Source: Dehalogenimonas sp. THU2
Lineage (GTDB): Bacteria > Chloroflexota > Dehalococcoidia > Dehalococcoidales > Dehalococcoidaceae
Assembly (NCBI RefSeq): GCF_039749495.1
Contig: NZ_JBDLLU010000006.1
Span: 1-64,000 of the forward strand
Direction of reading: 5' to 3'
Length of the DNA stretch: 64,000 nt
Shown: piece after piece, positions 9,081 to 18,454 of the stretch
Numbering within the stretch: the stretch's first letter is position 1
Layout: each line of letters begins with the position of its first letter
Notes under the pieces: generated by a model
Databases searched by the model: none
The model's input: the letters and a program-made list of their open reading frames with translations, nothing else
Told to the model about the DNA's origin: nothing
Translations under genes and position numbers: made by a program

Positions 9081-10262
9081 ATGATTACGAATCTTGATTC
9101 CTTCAAAAACGATATCAAATCCAGTATTCAAGCCCAATCGGAAGTTTTGAGGCACCTTGCGCTCAAGATACACGCTTCACCGGAACTCGGCTTTAAAGAG
9201 AAGAAAGCTGCTGAATGGCTTATTGATTACTTGAAGCAAAATGGGTTCGCCGTCGAACGGGGTATCGCGGATCTGGAGACAGCTTTTCGGGCGACTTATG
9301 GCACCGGTAAACCCGTTATAGCCTTGGTGGGAGAATATGACGCTCTCCCTGAAGTAGGCCATGCCTGCGGCCACAACCTCATAGGCACAGCCAGCGCCGG
9401 TGCAGCCGTAGCATCAAAGCAAATTATCGACAATTTTGGTGGCCAAATACAGTTTATAGGTACCCCTGCTGAGGAACTCTTCGGTGGTAAAATCGTCATG
9501 GTCCAGAATGGTGTTTTCAACGGATTAGATGCCGCATTGATGGTACACCCGGAATCGGGAGTGAGCACCGCTACCACCACCGCTTTGTCGTGTGTCACAC
9601 TTTATGTAGAGTACTTCGGTAAGGAATCCCATGCCGCTTCTGATCCGGCAGAAGGCATCAATGCCCTCGACGCTATGGTAATCGCCTATTCCTCAGTAGC
9701 CTCCCTGCGGCAGCATATCAGGTCTTCAGCACGCGTCCACGGTGTCATCACCGACGGTGGTAAAGCTGCTAACGTTGTGCCCGGTCATTCCGCAGGGAAT
9801 TTCCTGGTGAGAGCGACAGATCTGAATTACTTGGAAGAACTCAAGGAGCGGGTGCTTAATTGCTTTCGCGCCGGAGCACAGGCGACTGGAGCCAAGCTGG
9901 AATACCGCTGGGACTCAATGGCTTACCATCCTCTCAAAAATAACATGACTCTTGCGGAACTCTACACAGCCAATGTTGCGTCCTTAGGTCTGCAAATCCA
10001 AATCGAAGATAAAAGTCAGTCTTTCGGTAGCACCGACATGGGTAATGTCAGCCAAGTGACACCCAGCCTCCACGGGTTCATCGCCATCGCCCCTAAAGAT
10101 GTTTTCGGGCATACAAAGGAGTTTGCCGCCGCTGCGGCCTCAGAAGCAGGACTTCAGGGTATGCTGAATGCCGCAGTGGCGCTCGGGATGACCGTTGCAG
10201 ATCTTATAGTCGATAAAGATAAACTTCCGCTGGTTAAAGCTGAGTTCTTGAATAGCCCCTAA
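9081..10262 (+). CDS. M20-family amidohydrolase (AbgB/hippurate hydrolase-like)
   Basis: Zinc-dependent peptidase/amidase of the M20D type. Visible metal and catalytic motifs are GEYDALPEVGHACGHN (Asp, Cys-Gly-His), GTPAEE and the dimerisation-domain region KESHAASDP. At 393 aa it is a normal length. Relatives cleave N-acyl amino acids or aminobenzoyl-glutamate; the substrate here cannot be told. It is a single gene with its own -10 box directly before the ATG. Confidence 0.85.
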   Translation: MITNLDSFKNDIKSSIQAQSEVLRHLALKIHASPELGFKEKKAAEWLIDYLKQNGFAVERGIADLETAFRATYGTGKPVIALVGEYDALPEVGHACGHNLIGTASAGAAVASKQIIDNFGGQIQFIGTPAEELFGGKIVMVQNGVFNGLDAALMVHPESGVSTATTTALSCVTLYVEYFGKESHAASDPAEGINALDAMVIAYSSVASLRQHIRSSARVHGVITDGGKAANVVPGHSAGNFLVRATDLNYLEELKERVLNCFRAGAQATGAKLEYRWDSMAYHPLKNNMTLAELYTANVASLGLQIQIEDKSQSFGSTDMGNVSQVTPSLHGFIAIAPKDVFGHTKEFAAAAASEAGLQGMLNAAVALGMTVADLIVDKDKLPLVKAEFLNSP

Positions 10263-10359
10263 TGATCAGACCCGTGGTCAATAACATCCGGTTCGAGGAA
10301 TATTTCCACGTTTTCGTAACCTGTAAGGTCATTTCACGGATTGGACATTACAAGTAAAT

Positions 10360-11205
10360 ATGAATTTAGTTTGTGGAGTCGATGTCGGATCTGTCGGCAC
10401 TAAAACTGTGGTGCTTTCAGCCGATTCACATGTCTTAGCCTCGGTTTATCTACCTACCGGCGGTGACCCGTTGCAGGCAGTCCGGCGGGTGCTGGCGGAG
10501 TTAACACAAGGTGTCACAGGTCATATCACCGGTATAGCCGTCACAGGAAGCGCGAGGGAACTGGTCGGCAAAACCATAGGCGCCGATATTATTAAGAACG
10601 AAATTACCTGTCAATCAATGGCGGCGGCGTATTTTTTGCCCGGCGTAAAAACCGTTATTGAGATCGGTGGACAGGACTCCAAGCTTATCATTCTGCAAGA
10701 CGGGCTGGTCCGGGATTTCGCGATGAACACTGTCTGCGCCGCCGGTACCGGGTCTTTCTTGGAACACCAGTCCCGAAGACTAGGGCTGAAAATCTCCGAC
10801 TTCGCTGCCCGGTCACTGGAAAGCCGCATACCTGTAAAAGTTACCGGACGATGTACCGTTTTCGCTGAGTCCGACATGATCCACTACCAGCAGACCGGCG
10901 CTTCTCTCGACGATATCATCTACGGATTATGCCTGGCTCTTGTCAGGAATTTTCTTGGTGATGCCGGCCGCGCGCGTATGATTGAGACGCCGATCATTTT
11001 CCAGGGCGGTGTAGCTCGAAATGCCGGCATGATCCGGGCTTTTGAGGAGATACTAGCCTCGCGACTGATCGTACCTCCATTGCCGGAATTCACCGGAGCG
11101 ATAGGTGCTGCCTTGCTCTTACAGCGTGAATTGACGCATAATAATAGGCATTCGTCACGGTATACGACCCGGCAAGATTTCAGGGAAGACGAGGGAAGAG
11201 GATAA
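10360..11205 (+). CDS. BadF/BcrA-type acyl-CoA dehydratase activase
   Basis: Predicted [4Fe-4S] ATPase of the ASKHA fold that in known systems feeds high-energy electrons to 2-hydroxyacyl-CoA dehydratases or benzoyl-CoA reductase. Visible are the phosphate-1 motif [12 protein letters not shown], the second ATP motif EIGGQDSK, and two conserved cysteines ([11 protein letters not shown] and [10 protein letters not shown]) that in the family bridge an iron-sulfur cluster across a dimer. At 281 aa it matches single-domain activases. No dehydratase subunits lie nearby, so the partner is unknown. One base separates it from plsX. Confidence 0.87.
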   Translation: MNLVCGVDVGSVGTKTVVLSADSHVLASVYLPTGGDPLQAVRRVLAELTQGVTGHITGIAVTGSARELVGKTIGADIIKNEITCQSMAAAYFLPGVKTVIEIGGQDSKLIILQDGLVRDFAMNTVCAAGTGSFLEHQSRRLGLKISDFAARSLESRIPVKVTGRCTVFAESDMIHYQQTGASLDDIIYGLCLALVRNFLGDAGRARMIETPIIFQGGVARNAGMIRAFEEILASRLIVPPLPEFTGAIGAALLLQRELTHNNRHSSRYTTRQDFREDEGRG

Positions 11206-11206
11206 T

Positions 11207-12232
11207 ATGCGAATTGCCGTTGATGCTTCCGGCGGTGACTACGCTCCTTATGAGATCGTGAAGGGGGCCATCAAAGCCGCCCAGGAACTCAAGGACAAAG
11301 GGGTTGAGATCATCCTGGTGGGAAAGCGTCCGGTCTTGCATGTGCAGGCCGGGAAACATCTGAAAAAATTGAATATTTCCATAGTGCACGCTCCCCAAAA
11401 CATAGATTTCCATGAACATCCAATGGAAGCGCTCAAGAATAAACCCAAGTCATCCATTGCCGTCGGCACCATGCTCGTCAAAGAAGGCCACGCTGATGCT
11501 TTTGTGTCTGCCGGTTCCACCGGAGCGGTGCTTTGCGCTGCTTACCTTCTTTTAGGCAAGATCGACGGCATCGAACGGCCAGCCCTTGGAAGCATCATCA
11601 AATTGGTGCCGCACGCTCCTTCGTTACTTCTAGACGCCGGAGCCAATTCCGACTGCAGGCCCCAACACCTTGTTGAATTCGCCAGATTGGGCAATATCTA
11701 CGCCAAATATGTCATGGGGATTGAAACTCCCCGCATCAGCCTGATGAGCAATGGAAGCGAAGAAACAAAGGGTAACAAACTTATAGTGGAAACCCATCAA
11801 CTCTTAAAAAAAATGCCGGGTATAAATTTTATCGGAAACGTCGAAGGACATGACCTGACGCGGGACACCGCCGACGTCATCGTCACCGACGGCTTTACCG
11901 GCAATATTCTTATCAAGGCTTTCGAGGGTTTAGGTGACTCCATAATCAAGATACGCCAGGTCGGCCAAGCTGTCTCCGCAGCTTCTCATTTAAGGGGAAG
12001 AGCGCTATTGGCCGATGTCGGTATCAGTCATATGGCTAAAGGTATGGATTTCCGCGAATATGGAGGCGCCTGCCTATTGGGTGTCAAGGGTACCATCATA
12101 GTGTCGCACGGGCGTTCCCGCGCCAAGGCTATGAAAAATGCCATTCTCACCGCAAAGCGGACCGTGGAGCAGCGCATTCCAGAACTTATTGCTGAGGAGG
12201 TAAAAGAAAATGTCAACTTCGTCACAATATGA
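11207..12232 (+). CDS. plsX: Phosphate acyltransferase PlsX
   Basis: Makes acyl-phosphate from acyl-ACP for the PlsY step of phospholipid synthesis; peripheral membrane enzyme. The N-terminus [14 protein letters not shown] and the motifs SAGSTGAVL and [14 protein letters not shown] are typical. 341 aa, full length. AGAGGA precedes the ATG. The 3' end overlaps trxB by 23 bases, and the gene sits in the same run as the activase, trxB and rplI, so it is probably co-transcribed with them. Confidence 0.94.
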   Translation: MRIAVDASGGDYAPYEIVKGAIKAAQELKDKGVEIILVGKRPVLHVQAGKHLKKLNISIVHAPQNIDFHEHPMEALKNKPKSSIAVGTMLVKEGHADAFVSAGSTGAVLCAAYLLLGKIDGIERPALGSIIKLVPHAPSLLLDAGANSDCRPQHLVEFARLGNIYAKYVMGIETPRISLMSNGSEETKGNKLIVETHQLLKKMPGINFIGNVEGHDLTRDTADVIVTDGFTGNILIKAFEGLGDSIIKIRQVGQAVSAASHLRGRALLADVGISHMAKGMDFREYGGACLLGVKGTIIVSHGRSRAKAMKNAILTAKRTVEQRIPELIAEEVKENVNFVTI

Positions 12233-13136
12233 CGTCATTATCATCGGTGGTGGTCCAGCAGGATTGACCGCCGGGCTCTATACTTCGCGGGCTAAACTCA
12301 AAACGATACTCATCGAAGGTAGTGCCGTCGGAGGTCGCATGGCCGAGGCCTGGGAGATCGAAAACTACCCCGGGTTCACCGAATCGATCAACGGTTATGA
12401 TCTGACACAGAAGATGTACGAGCAGGCAACCAAATTTGGCGTTGAACATGCCCAGAGCAGCGTCACCGCCATTATTAATGACGGCGCCAACAAGACAGTC
12501 ACCACAACGTCCGGTGATTACGTCGCCCCTGCGATCATCATCGCCGGTGGTTCGGAGCGCCGGAAACTCGGTGTGCCGGGTGAGAAAGAACTGGCCGGCC
12601 GCGGTGTGTCTTTCTGCGCTACCTGTGACGGGCCGTTCTTTCGCGATAAAGTGGTAGCTGTCGTCGGCGGAGGTAATGGGGCTTTAAATGAGGCCACCCA
12701 CATCAGCCATTTCGCCAGCAAGGTGTATATCATCCACCGCCGCGACACCTTACGCGCTACTCCCGTATTACAGGAAAAAACCAAGTCTGATCCCAAGATA
12801 GAATTCATATGGAATACCGATGTCGAAGCTATCGAGGGCGAAGATACCGTTGAACACCTGAAGCTCAAAAACATCAGAACCGGTGAAGAGTCTACCCTCC
12901 CGGTAGGTGGTGTGTTTATCGCCGTAGGCTTGGTACCGAATACAGATTACCTTAAGGGATTGGTGGAGATGGATTCGTCCGGGGCTGTCGTTACCAATGA
13001 TAAGATGGAGACTAATGTCCCAGGCATCTATGCCGCAGGCGACGTGCGCGCCAATTCCGTTCGCCAGGTGGTCACCGCCGCTGGCGATGGTGCCACCGCA
13101 GCCATATACGCCCAAAAATACATCGCCGAGAAATAG
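12210..13136 (+). CDS. trxB: Thioredoxin-disulfide reductase
   Basis: FAD- and NADPH-dependent enzyme that reduces thioredoxin. It has the FAD motif [14 protein letters not shown], the redox-active CATC pair near residues 136-139 ([10 protein letters not shown]), the second nucleotide motif [10 protein letters not shown] and the C-terminal GDVRA FAD motif. 308 aa, full length. GAGGAGG lies about nine bases before the ATG inside plsX. No thioredoxin gene is adjacent. Confidence 0.94.
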   Translation: MSTSSQYDVIIIGGGPAGLTAGLYTSRAKLKTILIEGSAVGGRMAEAWEIENYPGFTESINGYDLTQKMYEQATKFGVEHAQSSVTAIINDGANKTVTTTSGDYVAPAIIIAGGSERRKLGVPGEKELAGRGVSFCATCDGPFFRDKVVAVVGGGNGALNEATHISHFASKVYIIHRRDTLRATPVLQEKTKSDPKIEFIWNTDVEAIEGEDTVEHLKLKNIRTGEESTLPVGGVFIAVGLVPNTDYLKGLVEMDSSGAVVTNDKMETNVPGIYAAGDVRANSVRQVVTAAGDGATAAIYAQKYIAEK

Positions 13137-13142
13137 GACCTA

Positions 13143-13595
13143 ATGAAAATAGTTTTACTCAAGGATGTACCTAACATAGGTAAGATCGGCCAGATCAAGG
13201 ATGTGCCGGACGGTTATGCGCGGAATTATCTGTTAAAGCTGGGTCTGGCGGCGGCCGCTACCAAGGAAGCCACCGCGCTCACCAAGTCAAAGATCGACTC
13301 CGACCAGAAGAAACTGGCTAAATTTGAAGCAGAACTTGGTGCAACCGCAAAAATGCTCGACGGTCTCACCGTTGCCGTCAAAGGGAAGACAGGTGCCGGA
13401 GAAAAACTCTACGGCTCTATCACTGCTGCCGATATCGCCGCGGCGGTGCGAAAGGTCACCGGTTATTCCTTGGATAAGCGTAAAATTGAGCTCCCTGAGC
13501 CTATCCGGTCGCTTGGCGTCTTTCCGGTCACCGTCCGGCTTTCGGCATCCCTGCTACCGGTGGTCAAGGTGAAAGTCACGGCACAAGGGGATTAA
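13143..13595 (+). CDS. rplI: 50S ribosomal protein L9
   Basis: Ribosomal protein L9, 150 aa. The N-domain binds 23S rRNA ([34 protein letters not shown]), followed by the long linker helix and the C-domain. AGGA is five bases upstream of the ATG. The rplI-dnaB order is widely conserved in bacteria, which supports both calls. Confidence 0.96.
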   Translation: MKIVLLKDVPNIGKIGQIKDVPDGYARNYLLKLGLAAAATKEATALTKSKIDSDQKKLAKFEAELGATAKMLDGLTVAVKGKTGAGEKLYGSITAADIAAAVRKVTGYSLDKRKIELPEPIRSLGVFPVTVRLSASLLPVVKVKVTAQGD

Positions 13596-13600
13596 CTGTA

Positions 13601-14959
13601 TTGGTTGAAAACCGGTTGCCGCCGCACGACCTTGCTGCTGAAGAAGCTGTTAACGGCTCTTTGCTGATCGACGGTAAGGTCATCTACGACCTGGCTACTT
13701 TTCTCAAGCCCCTGGATTTCTACTCAGAATCCGGCCGATACATCTATGAAGCGGCGTTGACTCTTTTCCAGCGTGGTGGTGCCATTAACCAGGTGACCGT
13801 GGCTCAGGAACTAGAGCGCCAACAGCGGCTGGAGCGCGCCGGCGGGGCGGCCTATCTCTCTCACCTCATGAGTGTGGTCCCGACTTCTCTCGATGCGGAA
13901 CACTATGCCCGCATTGTCTATAACCTGTCGGTCTCCCGCCTGCTCATTACCGCCGGTACCCAGATCACCAATCTAGGCTACAAGGCGGACCCTGATCCCG
14001 GCGCTTCCATCTCCCTTGCCGAAAATATGCTTTTCAACCTGCGTAATGACCGGTCTAACCTGGATTTTGTTCATATCAAGAATATCCTGGACAAGTATCT
14101 GGAACCGGCGCCAGCCCGGGAACAATTGGAGAGTGTGCCTACGGGTTTCTATGGATTGAACGATTATATCGGCGGCATGAAACGCGGTGATCTCCTCATC
14201 GTGGCCGGACGTCCCAGCATGGGGAAGACTTCATTAGGGCTTAATATCGCGCGCAACGCCGCAGTTGACCATCATGCCTGTGTTGGCATGTTCAGTTTGG
14301 AAATGTCATCCGAATCCCTTGTACAGCGATTACTCTCTTCTGAGGCTGGCATCAACACCCGTTTCTTCCAGCCCGGGTTGTCCACTCCCGATGATGAGAA
14401 CCGCATCATGCATGCCATTGGCAACCTGTCCGAAGCGCCCATTTATATCGACGACAGCCCACAACTGAGAGTATCGGAACTAAGAGCTAAACTCCGGCGG
14501 CTGGACTTTGAGCACAAGCTTGATCTGGTCATCGTAGATTACCTGCAACTCTTGCAGGGTGATTCCAGCGGTGGCAAGGAAAACCGTGTGCAAGAGATCA
14601 GTTATATTTCCCGCTCCCTCAAGAGTATCGCCCGTGAGATCAACGTACCGGTCATCGCCTTGTCCCAGCTTTCCCGGGCTGTAGAATGGCGTTCGTCGCA
14701 TGTACCCCAGCTTTCCGACCTCCGTGAGAGCGGTTCCATCGAGCAGGACGCCGACATCGTGATTTTCATCTACAGGGAAGAAGTCTATTTCAAGGAAGAG
14801 GAATGGGCGGCCCAGTTCCCGGATAAGGAGTACCCGCGGGAGATTGCCGACATCATTATCGCTAAACATCGCAACGGCGCCACCGGCACCATCAAGGTCC
14901 GCTTCCGCCATGCGTTGACCAAATTCGAGAATCTACAGAGCATAGCTGAGATCGCGTAA
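13601..14959 (+). CDS. dnaB: Replicative DNA helicase DnaB
   Basis: Hexameric helicase that unwinds DNA at the replication fork. It has the N-terminal primase-interacting domain (LPPHDLAAEEAVNGSLLID), then a RecA-like motor with Walker A AGRPSMGKTS near residue 205, Walker B IVDYLQLL and the arginine-rich GSIEQDADIVIFIYREE region. 452 aa and no intein. The start is TTG 13601 with GGGG about 11 bases upstream. It heads a replication block with a DnaD-like and a DnaC-like gene directly behind it. Confidence 0.96.
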   Translation: MVENRLPPHDLAAEEAVNGSLLIDGKVIYDLATFLKPLDFYSESGRYIYEAALTLFQRGGAINQVTVAQELERQQRLERAGGAAYLSHLMSVVPTSLDAEHYARIVYNLSVSRLLITAGTQITNLGYKADPDPGASISLAENMLFNLRNDRSNLDFVHIKNILDKYLEPAPAREQLESVPTGFYGLNDYIGGMKRGDLLIVAGRPSMGKTSLGLNIARNAAVDHHACVGMFSLEMSSESLVQRLLSSEAGINTRFFQPGLSTPDDENRIMHAIGNLSEAPIYIDDSPQLRVSELRAKLRRLDFEHKLDLVIVDYLQLLQGDSSGGKENRVQEISYISRSLKSIAREINVPVIALSQLSRAVEWRSSHVPQLSDLRESGSIEQDADIVIFIYREEVYFKEEEWAAQFPDKEYPREIADIIIAKHRNGATGTIKVRFRHALTKFENLQSIAEIA

Positions 14960-14961
14960 CC

Positions 14962-15642
14962 ATGAAGCATTTCAGCGGTTTCCCGGAACGGTTCGAATTC
15001 ACCGCGGTGCCCCGCCCGTTTTTATCTCAGGCTTTACCCCTGATCGACGATCTGGATGAACTTAAAGCACTGCTGGTATTTTTCAAACTTCTTTATCAGA
15101 AAAAAGGCTTCCCGGTTTATGTAACTGCCGCCGAGATCGCTGCCGAAGGTCCCCCGGATACCGATCGTGAGAATATCGAGCGATCTTTAAAGATGGCGGC
15201 TGACCATGCCATCATCATCGCACTTCAAACTACTAACGGCGGAAGGCTGTACTTTTTGAACGACGAGCGCAACCGCCAGGCGCTCAGAAAAATGGAATTC
15301 GGTGAACTCGAACTGCCAGGGATCAAAACTAGTCCGGCGACCGTGATCCAACCGCCGGAATTACCTGATGTTTTCAGTCTTTACGAACAAAATATCGGTT
15401 TGATCACCCCCCTCATCGCCGATGAATTGAAAGAAGCCCTTCGCCTTTACCCCGAGGTATGGCTTAAAGAAGCTATTGGCGAGGCCGCTAGGCTGAACAA
15501 GCATAACTGGCGTTACATCAGCAAAATATTGGATAATTGGGCAACTCAGGGTAGGAACGATGGAACACATCAGCGAGATATTGATAAAGGCCGCCCGGAC
15601 AAGTACGTCAAAGGCCAATACGGACGTTTCGTCCAGCGATAA
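14962..15642 (+). CDS. DnaD-domain replication protein
   Basis: The C-terminal part (about residues 133-193) matches the DnaD/DnaB_2 helical domain: FSLYEQNIGLITPLIADELK followed by NKHNWRYISKILDNW, the family signature. The N-terminal ~100 residues look like a winged helix. In Firmicutes, DnaD remodels origin DNA and works with DnaB and the DnaI loader; here dnaB lies two bases upstream and a DnaC/DnaI-like gene overlaps the 3' end by 83 bases. The same initiation role is inferred from this context. Confidence 0.87.
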   Translation: MKHFSGFPERFEFTAVPRPFLSQALPLIDDLDELKALLVFFKLLYQKKGFPVYVTAAEIAAEGPPDTDRENIERSLKMAADHAIIIALQTTNGGRLYFLNDERNRQALRKMEFGELELPGIKTSPATVIQPPELPDVFSLYEQNIGLITPLIADELKEALRLYPEVWLKEAIGEAARLNKHNWRYISKILDNWATQGRNDGTHQRDIDKGRPDKYVKGQYGRFVQR

Positions 15643-16963
15643 AGCCACAACCACGCCGTCGAAACCGGAATGTTCGCTATGCCGCGGCGCCCGTTTCGTC
15701 CATGCCCGCACGCCAGAAGGGACGACGGACTACACCCGTACCCTACCTTGCCGTTGTGTGGATATCACCTCCGACAAGGATAGACTCAAGCGCTTGATAG
15801 ATTACTCCCAATTGGGCACTCTCCGGTCACTCACCTTCGACAACCTTTTACAGGAAGGCCGCCACGGTTCGGCGCAACACCAAACCGTATTCAAGGCAGC
15901 TTATAAGGCAGCTTTTACCTTTGCCGCCGATCCGTTGGGGTTTCTGGTTTTTACCGGCCCGTCCGGCTCCGGTAAGACCCACCTCGCGGCGGCCATCACC
16001 AACAAACGTATTGAGACCGGCCATGCCGTGCTTTATCGCTCGGCGCCAGATTTAATGGATGACCTTCGCGCCGGCTTCTCCACAGGTGCCGAATCCCCTT
16101 ATGCCGATACCTTTGAGCAGATCAAGAATACACCCCTTTTAGTTCTGGACGATCTTGGCATCCAGTCGGATACCGCCTGGGCACGGGAAAAACTGGATCA
16201 GTTGATCACATACCGCTTCAAGCAAGAATTACCGACGGTACTCGTAACCGCGGCGCCGCTAGAAGCGCTGGATGAGCGTCTGCGAAACCGCATCGCCGAC
16301 CCGCGGTTGGCGACAGTGGTACGACTGGCTGGTCAGGACGTCGGCGGCTGTGAATGGCCTGAAAGGTTGGCGCTCCAGAAACGCATGACCTTTTCCAGCT
16401 TCGATAGCGACCGTCTCAATCTGCCCCCTGAGGAAAGAGAGAATCTCTCACGCGCCTACCAGGTTGCGCATGATTTCGCGCGTTCACCGGAAGGCTGGCT
16501 CATTCTACAGGGGGTTACGGGTTGCGGCAAGACTCATCTGGCATCATCCATCATCAATTTCCGTTATCAGGCAGGACTACCGGCGCTCTTCGTGGTGGTG
16601 CCGGAGTTTCTGGACCATCTTCGTTCCACTTTTTCTCCAGACAGCAAAATTTCTTATGATGAGATGTTCGACAGAGTTAAAACCACGCCCTTTCTGGTGC
16701 TTGACGACTTCGGTGAACAGGCCTCAACACCTTGGGCCCACGAAAAACTGTATCAGGTGATTAGTTATCGCTACAACGCCCAATTGCCTACGGTGGTCAC
16801 CACCCGTGCTTCTCTTGACGAGATAGAACCAGCTATCAGTTCTCGTTTCATTGACCACCAGTTCAGCATGGTCTTCAACGTCACCGCCCCGGACTACCGC
16901 GGTGATGCCAGCCATAATAAATCCCGCCGCACTCGAACGCCTCGTTCGCCCTATAAAAAATAA
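15560..16963 (+). CDS. Two-headed DnaC/DnaI-like helicase loader (tandem AAA+ modules)
   Basis: 467 aa. An N-terminal zinc-type cysteine set (C38, C41, C64, C66; CSLCRG then PCRC) resembles DnaI/DnaC-type proteins. Two consecutive AAA+ modules follow. Module 1 has Walker A GPSGSGKTH near residue 134 and Walker B LLVLDDLG near 193. Module 2 has Walker A GVTGCGKTH near 318 and Walker B FLVLDDFG near 379. The modules align along their length (APDLMDDLR/VPEFLDHLR, WAREKLDQLITYR/WAHEKLYQVISYR), so this is an internal duplication. Both keep Walker motifs and an arginine-finger-like Arg, but the usual sensor-1 Asn is Ala or Arg. Ordinary loaders have one module. GGTAGG precedes the ATG. Loading of the neighbouring DnaB is inferred. 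Confidence 0.85.
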   Translation: MEHISEILIKAARTSTSKANTDVSSSDKATTTPSKPECSLCRGARFVHARTPEGTTDYTRTLPCRCVDITSDKDRLKRLIDYSQLGTLRSLTFDNLLQEGRHGSAQHQTVFKAAYKAAFTFAADPLGFLVFTGPSGSGKTHLAAAITNKRIETGHAVLYRSAPDLMDDLRAGFSTGAESPYADTFEQIKNTPLLVLDDLGIQSDTAWAREKLDQLITYRFKQELPTVLVTAAPLEALDERLRNRIADPRLATVVRLAGQDVGGCEWPERLALQKRMTFSSFDSDRLNLPPEERENLSRAYQVAHDFARSPEGWLILQGVTGCGKTHLASSIINFRYQAGLPALFVVVPEFLDHLRSTFSPDSKISYDEMFDRVKTTPFLVLDDFGEQASTPWAHEKLYQVISYRYNAQLPTVVTTRASLDEIEPAISSRFIDHQFSMVFNVTAPDYRGDASHNKSRRTRTPRSPYKK

Positions 16964-17011
16964 AGGCACTGTTCCGGTCTTTCATCGGTAATGGTAGTCG
17001 AATCCGGGCAC

Positions 17012-17041
17012 TTGCGTCCGCTGCCTATAATCTCCTACAAT
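17012..17041 (+). promoter_or_regulatory. Predicted promoter of the HNH gene
   Basis: TTGCGT (17012-17017), 18-bp spacer, TACAAT (17036-17041). A TATAAT at 17026-17031 overlaps it but lacks a matching -35. Confidence 0.5.
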
Positions 17042-17068
17042 TGAGACCGTTAGGGAGATACGGCCGAA

Positions 17069-17581
17069 ATGCTTAATCACCCCGTGCTGGTTTTGAACCA
17101 GAACTACGAACCGATCCATATCTGCCAGGTCAGGCGCGCCATACTATTGGTCTATCAAGGCAAAGCCGAAATGCTGGAGGATGGGCTCGGCATGGTACAT
17201 ACCGTGCAAATTTCGGTACCGATGCCCTCGGTCATCCGCCTGCAACACCAGGTCAAACGCCATCGACCCGTACACAAACTTACCCGCATCGGCATTTTTC
17301 AACGTGACGATTTCACCTGCCAGTACTGCGGCAAGAGAACCCAACCGCTCACGATAGATCATATCATGCCGCGTTTTCAAGGCGGCGGTCATTCATGGGA
17401 CAACCTTGTCGCGGCTTGTATGCCCTGCAACCGTCATAAAGCCGGGCGGACACCGGAACAGGCGAATATGAAATTGCTGAAAAAAGCCGGTCTGCCGGAA
17501 GGGCGGGTGACGGTGATCAGTTCCCACCGGTTTGAAGAACGGCTGCCTTTATGGCGCAAATATCTGCCTAGCGGTTGCTAA
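17069..17581 (+). CDS. HNH endonuclease domain protein
   Basis: 170 aa. Typical of the stand-alone HNH proteins that start with a MLNHPVLVLNQNYEPI-like strand. The zinc/HNH core is CQYCGKRTQPLTIDHIMPR with NLVAACMPCNRHKAG, so two CxxC zinc pairs and the DH...N...H catalytic residues are intact. GGGAGA lies ten bases upstream of the ATG. It is not linked to a mobile element or a restriction gene; cellular role unknown. It converges on ricT with only 27 bases between the stops. Confidence 0.87.
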   Translation: MLNHPVLVLNQNYEPIHICQVRRAILLVYQGKAEMLEDGLGMVHTVQISVPMPSVIRLQHQVKRHRPVHKLTRIGIFQRDDFTCQYCGKRTQPLTIDHIMPRFQGGGHSWDNLVAACMPCNRHKAGRTPEQANMKLLKKAGLPEGRVTVISSHRFEERLPLWRKYLPSGC

Positions 17582-17608
17582 TTTCCGCCCCGGGTACGGC
17601 GATCTGTT

Positions 17609-18454
17609 TTATCGCCTGCGACGACGGCGGCGACTCTTGGGGGGGCCTGGTTGGTCGGCGGCAGGTACACCTTCCGTGGTTTCTTCTTCATCAAGGACGG
17701 GAAGTGGATCGACTTTTACTTCCAAAGGCTGAACGGGGCGGCGGCTGATTGGCGCGGCTTCTGTCTGACAGCCGCCACGGGCACCGGCGCAGGTTGCCCT
17801 CTCCGCGTTCATCTCCCGATAGATTTCATATTCATGCCCCAGGCAACATAGCAATCGCCCGCACACCCCGGATATTTTCAGAGGATTGAGCGGCAGATTC
17901 TGCTCTTTAGCCATTTTGATAGAAACCGGCGCGAATTCGGAGAGATAGCTGGCACAGCAAAACTCCCTGCCGCAACGTCCGAAACCACCAAGTAACTTGG
18001 CCTCGTCCCGCGGTCCGACTTGCCTTAGCTCCACTCGTACTCTCAGACGGCGGCCAAGTTCCCGCACTAACTCCCTGAAGTCTACCCGGCCTTCCGCACT
18101 AAAATAAACGGTCACGTGGGTTTCATCGAGGTTATATTCTGCCGCCAGGCATTTCATGGGCAGGTTCAATTTACCCACCAACTCGCGGCAATCGACAATA
18201 GCTTGAGACTCAGCTCGGCAGATATGATGTTTGTGTTCGATATCCTCATCCGTAGCCAGTCGCACTACAGGTTTCAAAGGGTTTTCCAATTGGTCCTCAG
18301 CCATTTCTTTGGGACCGCTTATAACCAAACCGACCTCAAGACCCCGTGTTGTCTCAGTGACAACCGATTGTCCGGGCGTCATTTCTAACCCGGCTACATC
18401 GAAACTATATGCTTTGCCCGCTTTTTTGAAGCGGATTTCAACAACATTAACCAC
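17609..18454 (-). CDS. ricT: PSP1/RicT (YaaT) family protein
   Basis: 281 aa. The PSP1 domain fills the first ~210 residues and includes the cysteine set CGREFCCASYLSEF and GVCGRLLCCLGHEYEIY typical of YaaT/RicT. In Bacillus that protein forms a Y-complex with RicA and RicF carrying iron-sulfur clusters and affects mRNA maturation. The last ~70 residues are a low-complexity extension ending in a run of seven or more arginines, possibly nucleic-acid binding. The GTG start overlaps the holB stop by eight bases. The holB-yaaT pairing is also seen in Bacillus. Confidence 0.87.
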   Translation of the reverse strand: MVNVVEIRFKKAGKAYSFDVAGLEMTPGQSVVTETTRGLEVGLVISGPKEMAEDQLENPLKPVVRLATDEDIEHKHHICRAESQAIVDCRELVGKLNLPMKCLAAEYNLDETHVTVYFSAEGRVDFRELVRELGRRLRVRVELRQVGPRDEAKLLGGFGRCGREFCCASYLSEFAPVSIKMAKEQNLPLNPLKISGVCGRLLCCLGHEYEIYREMNAERATCAGARGGCQTEAAPISRRPVQPLEVKVDPLPVLDEEETTEGVPAADQPGPPKSRRRRRRR

